64,000 bases of DNA from assembly GCA_964580055.1 (NCBI GenBank), contig CAZOJI010000006.1, positions 74,014 through 138,013 on the forward strand. Direction: 5' to 3'. Both the position numbers and the translations under genes were made by a program. The DNA is from JBDGYW01 sp964580055 (GTDB lineage: Bacteria > Gemmatimonadota > Gemmatimonadetes > Gemmatimonadales > GWC2-71-9). Of the stretch, positions 1 to 9,039 are shown one piece after another (position 1 is the stretch's first letter; the number at the start of each line of letters is the position of its first letter). The notes under the pieces were generated by a model. The model saw only the letters and a program-made list of their open reading frames with translations. It was not told the origin of the DNA and ran no database searches.

Positions 1-13
1 GATCTGGAGCGGC

Positions 14-196
14 ATGATGCCTGGAGCAGGACGGCGCAACAGCAAGGCAGTTAGCTGGTCCGAGTCAGTGTACCGGGTCCTCCTATTCCTTTGCCCGGCG
101 GAATTCCGGCTCGAATACGGGCTCAAAATGGTCGATGCTTATCGGGGTTGCCGAGCAATGCGGGTGGATCCGGTGCAAGCGCTGCGGCACGAGTAG
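14..196 (+). pseudogene. Relic of an FtsX/MacB-type (ADOP) permease: N- and C-terminal ends fused
   Basis: The 60-codon open frame joins two recognisable ends of an orphan ABC-type permease. The first ~46 residues contain YRVLLFLCPAEFRLEYG, like the cytoplasmic start of ADOP permeases. The last ~13 residues are RAMRVDPVQALRHE, like the usual C-terminus of this family; the intact paralogue at 29,134 ends RASRIDPMGALRYE. The roughly 750-850 residues that normally lie between, including all membrane segments, are missing, and the frame was kept. I read this as an internal-deletion relic with no transport function. A short functional peptide cannot be excluded, but no specific evidence supports one. 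Confidence 0.6.
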
Positions 197-330
197 GCGG
201 AGCAACCGAGCCTCTGAGCTTTCCTCCACCACTCCTTGCGGGCCGACCTACTTTGCCGTAAAGTCACAGCGCCCAACCGCAATCCAGTGCATGCCTTACC
301 TGAGCATACAACCGTGGAAAGGACGATCTC

Positions 331-783
331 ATGAGACTCAGCTCCAGGATCCTCGCAATGACACTAGTGGCAACAGTGGCCGTCGGTTGCGCCGCGCCTG
401 ACGCCTCGGGTACGGCGTCGTCGGCCCCGCAGTCGATGTTCTTCAATATCACCAGCGGACCAGACGATCCGCATCCGGTCACCATGGCGCTGCAGCTCGC
501 GGGGCATGCGCTCGATGACGGCCGCGATGTGCTGCTGTTCTTCAACGTGAGAGGCGTGCACATACCGACCGCCCAGCTCTCGGACACCTTGGCGTTCGGT
601 GATCGTCCCATCAAGGAGCTGCTGGCCGATCTGATGGAACGCGGGGCGGTAGTCCACGTCTGTCCGCATTGTATGGCGGCCCTCGAAGTGAGCGAGACGG
701 ATCTCATCGAGGGTGCTCAGGTGACCACAAGAGATCTGCTGTTCGCTTACCTGACCGGCAACACAGCGGTCTTCACGTACTGA
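331..783 (+). CDS. DsrE-like lipoprotein
   Basis: A 150-residue protein with a lipoprotein signal peptide (lipobox ending at Cys20, VAVGC), so probably anchored in a membrane facing the periplasm. The remainder resembles the DsrE/DsrF fold: an N-terminal strand (MFFNIT), a helix rich in Ala/Leu, the strand DVLLFFNVRGV, and a CPHC motif at residues 111-114 where DsrE-like proteins often carry a reactive cysteine. DsrE proteins usually work in sulfur transfer in the cytosol. A lipid-anchored version suggests thiol chemistry in the envelope, which is inference. The gene stands alone between a permease relic and a secreted oxidoreductase. Confidence 0.72.
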   Translation: MRLSSRILAMTLVATVAVGCAAPDASGTASSAPQSMFFNITSGPDDPHPVTMALQLAGHALDDGRDVLLFFNVRGVHIPTAQLSDTLAFGDRPIKELLADLMERGAVVHVCPHCMAALEVSETDLIEGAQVTTRDLLFAYLTGNTAVFTY

Positions 784-918
784 CCTGACGCGATAGCGGC
801 AATTGGCCTCACGGGCGACCTCGGGCGCGGCGGGCAACCTGCTCGACCGCGCGGGCTGGAGCTGGTAACCCGCCAATGTTTTGGAACGTAGACCACCTTT
901 TAAGAGGCAACCGATCAG

Positions 919-2619
919 ATGTTGAATCCCACGCTGATTCTCACCACGCTGGCAGTGACACTCTTCTACACGCCGGCACAGGCCGCGCCACAGTCGTACT
1001 CCTCCACTGCCACGGACCAATCGGTGCGGACCTCGGCACGATCGTCCTCTATCACCGCGCCCGATCAAACCATCTACGACGTCGTTGTCTACGGTTGCAC
1101 TTCCGCGGGCATCATGGCGGCGATCCAGACAACGCGCCTGGGTATGTCGCCGGTGATTGTGTGTCCCGAGACACACCTGGGCGGACTGAGCTCAGGCGGG
1201 CTGGGTTGGACCGATTCCGGAAACAAGGAAGCCATCGGCGGTCTTTCACGCGAGTTCTATCAGCGCGTCAAAGCGCACTACGACAGGAACGGAGCCTGGA
1301 GACACGAGACGCCCGAGTACTACGACCGCTACGTCCCGGAAGATGACGCGATGTGGGTGTTCGAACCGCATGTCGCCGAGGAAACCTTCGAGGCCATGGT
1401 TCGGGAGGCAGACGTACCGGTGTTTCGAGACCGCTGGCTGGATCGGGCGAGCGGTGTGCGCAAGAACGGCCAACAGATCGTTTCCATAACCATGCATAAC
1501 GGTGAGAGTTACCGCGGACGCGTGTTCCTGGACGCCACCTACGAAGGTGACCTCATGGCTGCCGCGGGTATCTCATACACGGTGGGACGCGAGAGCAACG
1601 AGGTCTACGGCGAGACGATGAACGGGGTTCAGAAGAAGTGGGCGGTCTATCACCAATTCGACTATCCCGTGAGCGCCTACCGGGTGCCGGGCGATCCGAA
1701 CAGCGGGTTGCTGCCCGGAGTCCACCACGGGAATCCCGGTGAAGACGGCCAGGGCGACGATCGAGTGCAGGCCTACAATTTCCGCCTGTCCCTCACAACG
1801 GTGCCGGAGAACCGCGTGCCGTTCCCGAAACCGGAAGGTTACGATCCACTCGAGTACGAATTGCTGGCCCGCTACCTCGACCACGGATGGCGCGAGGTGT
1901 TCAACAAGTTCGACCCTGCACCGAACAGAAAAACCGACGCCAACAACCACGGCGCCTTCTCCACCGACAACATCGGCCGGAACTACGACTATCCGGAGGG
2001 CTCCTACGCGACGCGGCGTGAGATAGTCGACGAGCACGAGCGCTATCAGAAGGGCTTGATGTGGTTCCTGGCCAACGATCCGCGCGTACCGGAAGATGTG
2101 CGCGCCGAGATGAGTGATTGGGGATTGGCCCGGGACGAGTTCGTGGACAACGACAATTGGCCGCACCAGATCTACGTGAGGGAGACCCGTCGCATGGTGA
2201 GCGACTTCGTGATGACGGAGCTGCACCTGCGCGGCCTGATCCCGACGCCTCGTGTAGTCGGCATGGGTTCCTACAACATGGACTCACACCACGTGCAGCG
2301 CTACGTGGATCCGGACGGGAACGTCAAAAACGAAGGCGACATACAGGTCAACCCCGGCGGGCCCTACCCCATCTCCTACCTGGCGCTGGTGCCGAAGCCC
2401 GAAGAAGTCACCAACATGCTCGTGCCGGTATGTCTTTCCGCCTCGCACATCGCCTACGGCTCCATCCGTATGGAACCGGTGTTCATGATACTCGGCCAGA
2501 GCGCGGCCACGGCTGCCGTGCTCGCGATCCATGACGATATCAGCGTGCAGCAGGTGAGCTACCTGAGGCTGCGGGCACAGCTGCTGGAGGATGGTCAGGT
2601 GCTGAGCCTGGGCAGGTAG
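919..2619 (+). CDS. Secreted FAD-dependent oxidoreductase (FAD_oxidored family)
   Basis: 566 residues. A signal peptide of about 22 residues (cleavage near AQA) precedes a Ser/Thr-rich linker and an N-terminal dinucleotide-binding segment, YGCTSAGIMAAI (about residues 58-69), followed by the ETHLGGLSSGGLGWTD region typical of PF12831-type flavoproteins such as those annotated xanthan-lyase-like. The C-terminal part has SASHIAYGSIRMEPVFM and GQSAATAAVLAI, the second FAD-contacting region of the same family. It probably oxidises an external carbohydrate or related substrate; the substrate cannot be read from sequence. An AAGAGG ribosome site lies about 12 bases before the ATG. No partner gene is adjacent. 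Confidence 0.8.
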   Translation: MLNPTLILTTLAVTLFYTPAQAAPQSYSSTATDQSVRTSARSSSITAPDQTIYDVVVYGCTSAGIMAAIQTTRLGMSPVIVCPETHLGGLSSGGLGWTDSGNKEAIGGLSREFYQRVKAHYDRNGAWRHETPEYYDRYVPEDDAMWVFEPHVAEETFEAMVREADVPVFRDRWLDRASGVRKNGQQIVSITMHNGESYRGRVFLDATYEGDLMAAAGISYTVGRESNEVYGETMNGVQKKWAVYHQFDYPVSAYRVPGDPNSGLLPGVHHGNPGEDGQGDDRVQAYNFRLSLTTVPENRVPFPKPEGYDPLEYELLARYLDHGWREVFNKFDPAPNRKTDANNHGAFSTDNIGRNYDYPEGSYATRREIVDEHERYQKGLMWFLANDPRVPEDVRAEMSDWGLARDEFVDNDNWPHQIYVRETRRMVSDFVMTELHLRGLIPTPRVVGMGSYNMDSHHVQRYVDPDGNVKNEGDIQVNPGGPYPISYLALVPKPEEVTNMLVPVCLSASHIAYGSIRMEPVFMILGQSAATAAVLAIHDDISVQQVSYLRLRAQLLEDGQVLSLGR

Positions 2620-2702
2620 ACCGGTGGGATAGCAGCAGCTGAATAGCTGCCGAATCCGATTGGCGACGGCTGGGATCGCCGCTCTGCAGCCGTCGCTGCC
2701 TG

Positions 2703-2975
2703 GAGGAAGCGCTCAGATTGTTCCGCGCCCAGCCGGCCGATTCCGACTTGATCATAGCGGATCAGACCATGCCGGGCCGCACCGGACTGCAACTCGCCAC
2801 AGAGGTCAAGAATGTCAGACCGGACATGCCGGTAGTACTGATCACGGGGTTCAGCGAAGCGGTGACGCCCGAACGCTTGAGAGGGGATGGAGTCAACGCG
2901 CTGGTACCGAAACCTTTCGCTGGCCCCACGCTCGCTGCTGCCGTCCGGCAGGCGCTGGACGGTGGGGTTGGCTAA
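2703..2975 (+). pseudogene. Relic: C-terminal receiver domain of a hybrid histidine kinase
   Basis: The frame encodes EALRLFRAQPADSDLIIADQ followed by MPGRTG, then MPVVLITGFSE and LVPKPF. These are the phospho-acceptor Asp block, the Thr switch and the conserved Lys of a response-regulator receiver. The acidic pocket that starts a receiver domain, and any upstream kinase, are absent: the frame is open only from 2643 with unrelated residues before the conserved part. A TTG at 2718 could start an 85-residue protein, but it would lack the first beta-alpha unit. It ends head to head with pyk, overlapping by 3 bases. Best read as a truncated hybrid-kinase remnant. Confidence 0.62.
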
Positions 2976-4390
2976 ACCGTCTCCACCTTCAACAGATTCG
3001 TCGTCCCCTCCACGTGAAACGGAACACCGGCGGTTACGGCGATGTTGTCGCCGGGCTTCACCAGTTTTTGGTCCAGCAGCAGGTAGCGGGCGTGTCCGAG
3101 AACCGCATCGTACGTGGGCGTCTCCTCCACCAGGATCGGCGTGACGCCCCAAACCAGCGACAGCCTCCTGCAGGTGCTCGCCTCCGGCGACAAGCCGAGT
3201 ATCGGGGTCGACGGCCGGAACGCCGCTATCTGTCGCGCGGTGAATCCGCTCTTGGTCAAGCATACTATAAACGGCACTTCCAGCATCTCGGCCGCCACAG
3301 TGGTAGCGTATGCAATTGCGTTGGGAGCCGTGTACGAGCCCCCGGGCTTGGCGAGGTCGCTGCGCCTGGTTACTCCCCTGTCGGGCGTCGAGCGCTCCAC
3401 CTCGTCGATGATACGGGCCAAGGCCCGCACGGACCCGACAGGATACGCCCCCACGGCCGTCTCACCCGAGAGCATCACCGCATCCGTGCCGTCCAGGATC
3501 GCGTTCGCTACGTCCGAGGCCTCAGCCCGGGTGGGACGGGGATTCCGGATCATCGAGTCGAGCATCTGGGTCGCGGTGATCACGGGACGCACCTTGCAGT
3601 TGGCCGCGGCGATGAGACGCTTCTGGGTGACCGGGACCTTCTCGAACGGGAGTTCCACTCCGAGATCGCCGCGCGCCACCATGATGCCGTCGGATACATC
3701 CAGTATCCTGTCCAGGTCGTCGACCGCGGGCGTGGTTTCGATCTTGGCTATCAGTGCGGTCTCCGGCGCAACCAGATTTCGCACCGTAGTCACATCCTCG
3801 GCTCTTCGCACGAACGAGATGCCCACATACTCGACCCCGTGCTGCAAGGCGATCTCCAGATGCTCACGATCGACATCGGTCAACGTCGGAGCGCTCACGA
3901 CTGCCCCAGGCAGGTTCATGCCCTTGTTGCTGGATAGCGTGCCCCCGTTGCGGACCACTCCGACCACACGGTCGCCTCGCTTTTCCGTGACCTCCACAGA
4001 AAGCAATCCGTCGTCGAGAAGGATGTTGTTGCCCGGCTCGACGTCCTTCGCCAAGTCTTCGTATGTCGTCGGTATCTCCGCACCGTCCGCCGTCGACTCG
4101 GGCGCGAAGACGACCTCGCTGTCGCTCTCCAGCAACAAGGGAGCTGGCAGCGAACCTACGCGGATCCTCGGACCCTGTAGGTCCAGCAGAACCCCAATGT
4201 GCCTCCCCGCCTCACGCGCGACCTCGCGCACGAGCTCGATCGTGGCGGTCCAGATATCCGGCGAGCCGTGGGAGCTGTTGATCCGCACCACGTCTATCCC
4301 TGCCGCTATCAGTTGTCTCAGTACGTTCTCGTCGCTCGACGCCGGCCCCAACGTGGCGACTATCTTCGTGCGTCTGTGGGTGGATCGCAT
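2972..4390 (-). CDS. pyk: Pyruvate kinase
   Basis: 472 residues, the usual bacterial length. Converts phosphoenolpyruvate and ADP to pyruvate and ATP, the last step of glycolysis, in the cytosol. Seen in sequence: KIVATLGPAS at the N-terminus, VRINSSHG (a variant of the common RLNFSHG) near residues 35-42, LDLQGPRIR, LIAKIE with the catalytic Lys, ARGDLGVELP with metal ligands, ATQMLDSMI, and DAVMLSGETAVGAYP. The C-terminal regulatory domain is present (VCLTKSGFTARQIAAFRP). The start has AGAGGCG about 6 bases upstream. Transcribed alone; the relic upstream (4,583) points the other way. Confidence 0.96.
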   Translation of the reverse strand: MRSTHRRTKIVATLGPASSDENVLRQLIAAGIDVVRINSSHGSPDIWTATIELVREVAREAGRHIGVLLDLQGPRIRVGSLPAPLLLESDSEVVFAPESTADGAEIPTTYEDLAKDVEPGNNILLDDGLLSVEVTEKRGDRVVGVVRNGGTLSSNKGMNLPGAVVSAPTLTDVDREHLEIALQHGVEYVGISFVRRAEDVTTVRNLVAPETALIAKIETTPAVDDLDRILDVSDGIMVARGDLGVELPFEKVPVTQKRLIAAANCKVRPVITATQMLDSMIRNPRPTRAEASDVANAILDGTDAVMLSGETAVGAYPVGSVRALARIIDEVERSTPDRGVTRRSDLAKPGGSYTAPNAIAYATTVAAEMLEVPFIVCLTKSGFTARQIAAFRPSTPILGLSPEASTCRRLSLVWGVTPILVEETPTYDAVLGHARYLLLDQKLVKPGDNIAVTAGVPFHVEGTTNLLKVETV

Positions 4391-4582
4391 ATTGGCGCCT
4401 CTGGCTTGGACCCCACTGGGACCCGCACGAGCAGGAGCCCCCTAAAGCCCGTTCTGACATCGCTTCTCGTATCGGCAGCTAAAGCATCCAACTTCATCGG
4501 GACTTCGAAACCAACATGAGCTTGAGCGTTGACCCCTGTTGCCCGCTAGCTAACATACGCCGGGAAGCACAAAGGAGCGAAC

Positions 4583-4990
4583 ATCACAGCGACACGCCTG
4601 TATCTCGAAGACTCACACCGACTCGATTTTTCTGCTCGCATAGAGCGTTTCTGAACCGAGTCCGGGAGAAATATGCTCACGCTGAGCGAAACCGCGTTCC
4701 ATCCGACTTCCGGCGGCCAGCCGCACGACTCCGGAACAATCGCGGGCACGAAGGTCGTGGATGTGTTCGAGCGAGAAGACGAAATCGTCCACGTGATCGA
4801 CTGCGAGATCCAGCACTCGAACGAGGTTGCCGGGCTCGTGGACTGGAGCCGCCGCCACGATCATATGCAGCAACACACCGGGCAACACATACTGTCGCAG
4901 GCACTGATTCAAGTCTGCGGGATAGCCACAGTGGGGGCGGCGACGATGTCGACGCCGAGTCGGTGTTGGAAATCGCGAGGCGGGCGGTAG
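4583..4990 (+). pseudogene. Decayed AlaX-type alanyl-tRNA editing protein
   Basis: In one frame the sequence reads TATRLYLEDSHRLDFSARIE (from about 4586), a TGA stop at 4652-4654, then FHPTSGGQPHDSG and HMQQHTGQHILSQAL. These match the start and the zinc-binding HxxxH region of AlaX, which removes mischarged Ser or Gly from tRNA-Ala. Three lesions are visible. The codon sitting 5 bases after an AAAGGAG ribosome site is ATC instead of ATG. An in-frame TGA follows residue 22 or so. The family-like sequence breaks after IATVG near 4935, where the next plausible segment (DAESVLEIARRAVG) is in another frame. A partial ORF from 4673 exists but lacks the C-terminal metal ligands. Confidence 0.62.
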
Positions 4991-5264
4991 GTGAGGAGGC
5001 AAGCGAGGAATAAGCGAGTCCGCCGGCCACTAGTGAGCGGAGTGACGTACCGGTGACGTGCGGGCCCAAGTAACAAAGACATGAGAGGACCGCGAGCACA
5101 CCCGCGGTGGGCAGGGAAGCCGCTCGCTGCGGCGACGCGCAGTACAAATGACTATCATTCACCGCGGCGTACTTCATCATTTCAGCGACAAACACCGCAG
5201 CCGAGGCTGCGGTCGCGCGCGAACGCTGATCCAAGCAGTTGCGACAGAAACCGAGGTGGATCAC

Positions 5265-6287
5265 GTGACGACCTCTACTCGCATCGTCCATCTAGAACCC
5301 ATTCCCGACTGGATACGCGGAATTTATGACTCCGCATTTGATGCTCCGCACTACGATCTCATCTGGGCATCGGACCGCCAAGACACCGAGCTGGGTGACT
5401 TTGTCTCGGGCGCGGATATCCTGATCACGGGCAAACGGCGGATAACTGAAACCGTGCTTCTGGCGGCAGGTGCCAACGTGCGCTTGATCCAGGTTATTGG
5501 TCGCGCGCCGTGGGCGGTCGACCTGGACCGTGCCGGTGAAGCTGGAATACCGGTTTCATTCCTGCCTCACGGAGGTGCCATTGCGGTAGCGGAACACACG
5601 TTCGCTCTCATGTTGGGGCTCTACAGGAAACTGGTATCAGGTCATCTCGGCACTGCCCACGCCGAATATGAGAGGCTCGAACTCGAGCCGATTCGCACCA
5701 GCGAGCGGGTCATTGCCTTCAACTGGCTCGAGCTATCAGGCGTACAGCAGCTCCACGGCAAGACCCTGGGTCTGGTGGGTCTCGGGGACATCGGGCTGGA
5801 AGTGGTGCGGCGCGCTCGCGCGTTCGACATGACCGTGCTGTACACGAAACGGTCGCCACTTCCTGCGGAATACGAAAGGCTGGTCGGTGTCAGATTCAAA
5901 CCGATGACGGATCTGCTGGAATTGTCCGACGTCGTCAGCCTGCATGCACCGCATACACCCCAAACGGAAGGACTGATAGACGCGGGTGCGCTTTCGCACA
6001 TGCGGAAGACAGCCGTACTGGTCAACACAGCGCGCGGCGGGCTCGTGGACGAGCAGGCATTGGTTGCCGCACTTCGCGACGAGAGTATAGCCGGGGCCGG
6101 TCTCGACGTATTCGTCGACGAACCCCTTCCGGCAGGGCACGCGCTGCTCGACCTCCAGAACGTCCTGTTATCCCCACACCTCGGCGGAGGCACGGGAGGT
6201 GGACAGAAGGGTATGGTGAACGAAATCAAGTCCAACGTCGAGAGAACGCTCAGAGGAGAAACGCCGCATCACCTGGTATCGCCGTGA
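5265..6287 (+). CDS. D-isomer-specific 2-hydroxyacid dehydrogenase
   Basis: About 340 residues from the GTG at 5265, which has GAGG 8 bases upstream; the frame is open further upstream but without a comparable start. Reduces 2-keto acids or oxidises D-2-hydroxy acids with NAD(P). The Rossmann loop GLVGLGDIG, the VNTARGGLVDE segment with the catalytic Arg, the FVDEPLP Glu and the LSPHLGG His are all present, so the enzyme should be active. First gene of a six-gene operon; its stop overlaps the next start (GTGA). The context with a carrier, aminotransferase and hydantoinase suggests reduction of a keto or glyoxylate-type product, which is inference. Confidence 0.88.
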   Translation: MTTSTRIVHLEPIPDWIRGIYDSAFDAPHYDLIWASDRQDTELGDFVSGADILITGKRRITETVLLAAGANVRLIQVIGRAPWAVDLDRAGEAGIPVSFLPHGGAIAVAEHTFALMLGLYRKLVSGHLGTAHAEYERLELEPIRTSERVIAFNWLELSGVQQLHGKTLGLVGLGDIGLEVVRRARAFDMTVLYTKRSPLPAEYERLVGVRFKPMTDLLELSDVVSLHAPHTPQTEGLIDAGALSHMRKTAVLVNTARGGLVDEQALVAALRDESIAGAGLDVFVDEPLPAGHALLDLQNVLLSPHLGGGTGGGQKGMVNEIKSNVERTLRGETPHHLVSP

Positions 6288-7441
6288 TCAGCGATCCACT
6301 TCTGCTCCTGGCATTCATGTTCGCGGTGGTGGCGTTTACGCGATATCTCGAGACGCGCTTCAAGTTCGTCGAGCGTATCAGCTCGGCAGTGGTATGCACG
6401 CTGCTCGGAATCTTCCTGGCCAACACCGGCGTGATACCGACCACGGCGGAATCGGCCACAAACGCCACGGTATTCGAGTTCGCCATTCCCTACACCATCG
6501 TGCTGGTAATCCTGGGCACCAACGTCCGTGAGATCGTGACGGCGGGTCGACCTCTCGTTTTTGCGTATCTGTTGGCCGTCTTCGGCAGCTTCGTCGGTGG
6601 ATTAGCCTGCGGTGTCTTGATGAGTTCGTGGGTGGGACCGGAGACATGGAAGCTGAGCGGCGCCTTCTCGGGCGCATTTGCGGGCGGCGGAATGAACTTC
6701 GCCGCTGTCGGGCAGGGACTGGAGATACCTCCCAGCACTTTCGCAGCCGCCGCAGTGGCAGACAATCTGTCCACGGTACCGTATCTGCTGGCGCAGGTGG
6801 GGCTCGTCGGAGTCTTGAGTGCCGTGTACGTTGGCCGCGCGCGGTTCAAGACTGTTGCCGCACCCGACCCGGGCGCCGGCGGCGCCGAGGCCAACGATTT
6901 GAGGCGGGAGTGGACGGTGACGGAGATAAGCATCACCGAGATGTCGCTGCTGGCGAGTCTTCCCTTGGCGGTGCTTTGGCTGGCGCGGGTTCTGGGCGGC
7001 GTGATTCCTGGAATACCCGAAGTGTTGTGGCTAACGACGATAGCCCTGGTTCTCTCGCAGTTCCCGTTCATAAGAAAGCTGCGAGGCGCCCAGGTGGGAT
7101 CTTATTTTGCCTTGCACATGTTCTTCATAGTCCTGGGAGCTTCATCTATCGTGAGCGAGGTTTTCGAGGCCGGTCTCCCGATCTTCGGTTTCATGATAGC
7201 GATCATCTTGATCCACGCACTCACGGTATACGGAATGGGCTGGCTGGCGCGGCTCGACCTGCCGACGGTCTCGGTGGCCAGCCAGGCGGCCGTCGGCGGC
7301 CCGGGCTCCGCACTGGCACTCTCCATGGCGATGAAGTGGGACCGGCTCGTCACCCCCGGGGTAATCGTGGGGATCTTCGGGTACGCCTTGGGCAACTACC
7401 TGGGATTTGCATGCGCATATCTCGTGAGACTCCTGATTTGA
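6284..7441 (+). CDS. DUF819 family integral membrane protein (predicted carrier)
   Basis: 385 residues, very hydrophobic, with about 10-12 membrane segments. Glycine-rich GAFSGAFAGGGMNFAAVGQ and VASQAAVGGPGSALALSMAM blocks are repeated in the two halves, as in DUF819 (YjcL-like) proteins, which resemble anion/solute carriers with inverted repeats. The GTG start overlaps the preceding stop by 4 bases, so translation is coupled to the dehydrogenase. It probably imports the substrate of this operon. The substrate is unknown. Confidence 0.85.
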   Translation: MISDPLLLLAFMFAVVAFTRYLETRFKFVERISSAVVCTLLGIFLANTGVIPTTAESATNATVFEFAIPYTIVLVILGTNVREIVTAGRPLVFAYLLAVFGSFVGGLACGVLMSSWVGPETWKLSGAFSGAFAGGGMNFAAVGQGLEIPPSTFAAAAVADNLSTVPYLLAQVGLVGVLSAVYVGRARFKTVAAPDPGAGGAEANDLRREWTVTEISITEMSLLASLPLAVLWLARVLGGVIPGIPEVLWLTTIALVLSQFPFIRKLRGAQVGSYFALHMFFIVLGASSIVSEVFEAGLPIFGFMIAIILIHALTVYGMGWLARLDLPTVSVASQAAVGGPGSALALSMAMKWDRLVTPGVIVGIFGYALGNYLGFACAYLVRLLI

Positions 7442-7475
7442 CCTGAGAATTCGCCGGAGAGACTCGGAGGATCGA

Positions 7476-8255
7476 TTGAACGATACGAAAACTGACGCTG
7501 TAGTAACCGGTGCGGGGCGAGGACTGGGACGTGCGATTGCACAGGCGCTGGCCCAGGAGGGATACCGGGTCTGGATCTGCTCGGAGAATCTCCCTGAGCT
7601 TCAGACGACGGCCTGCCTCATCGAGGATTCCGGTGGCCGCGTCGAGGTGGTTGAGACGGACTTGACCGACCCGGAGGCATGCGCCGCCTTCACGAAAGCC
7701 GTGATACAGAGTGAGCGGCCCTTGCGAGTCGTGGTAAACAACGCCGCGGTGTGGAAGCCGACGCCGGTGCTGGAGACGCCCCTTTCTCTGTGGTCGGAAA
7801 CGCTGGCGGTCATGCTCACAGCCCCCTTCTTGATCACGCGCGATCTGTTGCCTCTGCTGCAGCGGGAAAGGGGGTCGGTCATCAGCGTGTCTTCGCGGTC
7901 CGCCGTAATGCCGTTCGTGGGCGAAGCGGCCTATTGCGCCGCCAAGTATGGTATCGAAGCATTCACGCAATGCCTCGCTCTCGAACTCGGCAACAATAGT
8001 GTGAGCGTCAACACGATCACACCGGGTCTCAAGATCAAACCGACGTCCATAACCGACGAACAAGCCGCTTCCCTGCCCCGGGCCGAGCGAGAGTCCTGGC
8101 ACGATCCCATGGAGATAATGCCGGCATTCGTCTTCCTGGCCGATCTGCGAGGCGAGGTGACGGGACGGCGATTCGATGCCTTCGAACTCACCTACGCGCT
8201 CCAGAAGTTCGGCCGGGACGGCACGTTGCACAGAATCGACGAGTACTACCGATGA
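7476..8255 (+). CDS. Short-chain dehydrogenase/reductase
   Basis: 259 residues starting at TTG 7476, with CGGAGG 5 bases upstream. Classical SDR features: TGAGRGLG nucleotide-binding motif near the N-terminus, NNAA, and the Ser-Tyr-Lys triad in SVSSRSAVMPF and YCAAKYG. NAD(P)-dependent oxidoreductase of the cytosol, substrate not predictable. It lies between the carrier and the aminotransferase-like gene with 34-base gaps, so it is very likely co-transcribed. Confidence 0.88.
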   Translation: MNDTKTDAVVTGAGRGLGRAIAQALAQEGYRVWICSENLPELQTTACLIEDSGGRVEVVETDLTDPEACAAFTKAVIQSERPLRVVVNNAAVWKPTPVLETPLSLWSETLAVMLTAPFLITRDLLPLLQRERGSVISVSSRSAVMPFVGEAAYCAAKYGIEAFTQCLALELGNNSVSVNTITPGLKIKPTSITDEQAASLPRAERESWHDPMEIMPAFVFLADLRGEVTGRRFDAFELTYALQKFGRDGTLHRIDEYYR

Positions 8256-8289
8256 CCGCAATAACTCCCTGAGGCTTTGAAGCTCCGAC

Positions 8290-9039
8290 ATGAAAGACAT
8301 GACAGAGAGTCCACAATCGAACTTCGCCAGGCACCTGGCCAAACGCGTTGCCGGCCTACGTACCGGTGTCGAGGCGAGCCAGTTCGCGGACGTACCGATC
8401 CCGGACGGGCTACCCGAATATATGGGAGAGCACCTTGCGGCCGGTGAGACACACTACACGGCCCGGCCGGGCATTCCCGAGTTGCGGACAGCAATCGGTC
8501 GCGAGATTCACGACTGCGGAGGGCCTGTTAGAGAAAGTGACGGCGTGATCGTGACCCACGGTGAGGGAGAGGCTCTTTACGTGACCCTGCTCGGGCTTGG
8601 ATTGGGTGCTGAATCTAACCTCGTTGTGCAAGGAGCGTGTCGCCATCGCCAGCTCTTCGAATTATTGGGGATCGAGGTCGTGCCGCCGGATGGCCACAAG
8701 TCACGTAACGCGCATACGCTCTACCGCGAATTCGGGGAGGAGCCCGTCGAAGCCTGTGCCGACACTACTTCGTGCGAGCACGAAATAGTCGCTTTGGGTG
8801 GATTGCTCTTTTCCGACAGCTCGACTAGCACCGGCTTTTCCTCCCTGGATACCGATGCCGTCGTCATAGGTCACTTGGACTCACTGCCCGCCCTGGACCG
8901 TTTCCGTCTCGGTTTCGTAGCAGGACCACCGGAGACAGTGAAGCGCATACAGACCTGGAAGCAGGCACTCTCCATTTGCACCGCCGCACCGTCGCAGCGT
9001 GCCGCGCTGTTCGCTCTCGGGCGTGGAGGTGTATCATGA
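8290..9039 (+). CDS. Aminotransferase-like protein lacking the PLP lysine (possible pseudoenzyme)
   Basis: 249 residues with the layout of a fold-type I aminotransferase: HYTARPGIPELRTAIG near residue 57, the cofactor-region motif VTHGEGEALYVTLLGLGLG, a shortened middle, and RFRLGFVAGPPETVKRIQ where active enzymes have R-x-G-Y-x-x-G just after the lysine. In place of the usual S-x-S-K-x-x loop it has HLDSLPALDRF, so the lysine is missing. The NPxNPTG block is also missing, and the protein stops about 130 residues early. It overlaps the next start (ATGA), and the next gene is a normal aminotransferase. It may be a non-catalytic partner, or an eroding duplicate whose frame has not yet broken. 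Codon structure is intact. Confidence 0.62.
   Translation: MKDMTESPQSNFARHLAKRVAGLRTGVEASQFADVPIPDGLPEYMGEHLAAGETHYTARPGIPELRTAIGREIHDCGGPVRESDGVIVTHGEGEALYVTLLGLGLGAESNLVVQGACRHRQLFELLGIEVVPPDGHKSRNAHTLYREFGEEPVEACADTTSCEHEIVALGGLLFSDSSTSTGFSSLDTDAVVIGHLDSLPALDRFRLGFVAGPPETVKRIQTWKQALSICTAAPSQRAALFALGRGGVS

Noticed and set aside
2634..2652. Small GCAGCT-GAAT-AGCTGC hairpin after the FAD oxidoreductase
   Set aside because: Only 6 bp and no T-run; too weak to call as a terminator.
3114..4445. 443-codon plus-strand frame opposite pyk
   Set aside because: Exact antisense of a well-conserved pyruvate kinase; Ser/Arg/Thr-rich composition without any family motif.
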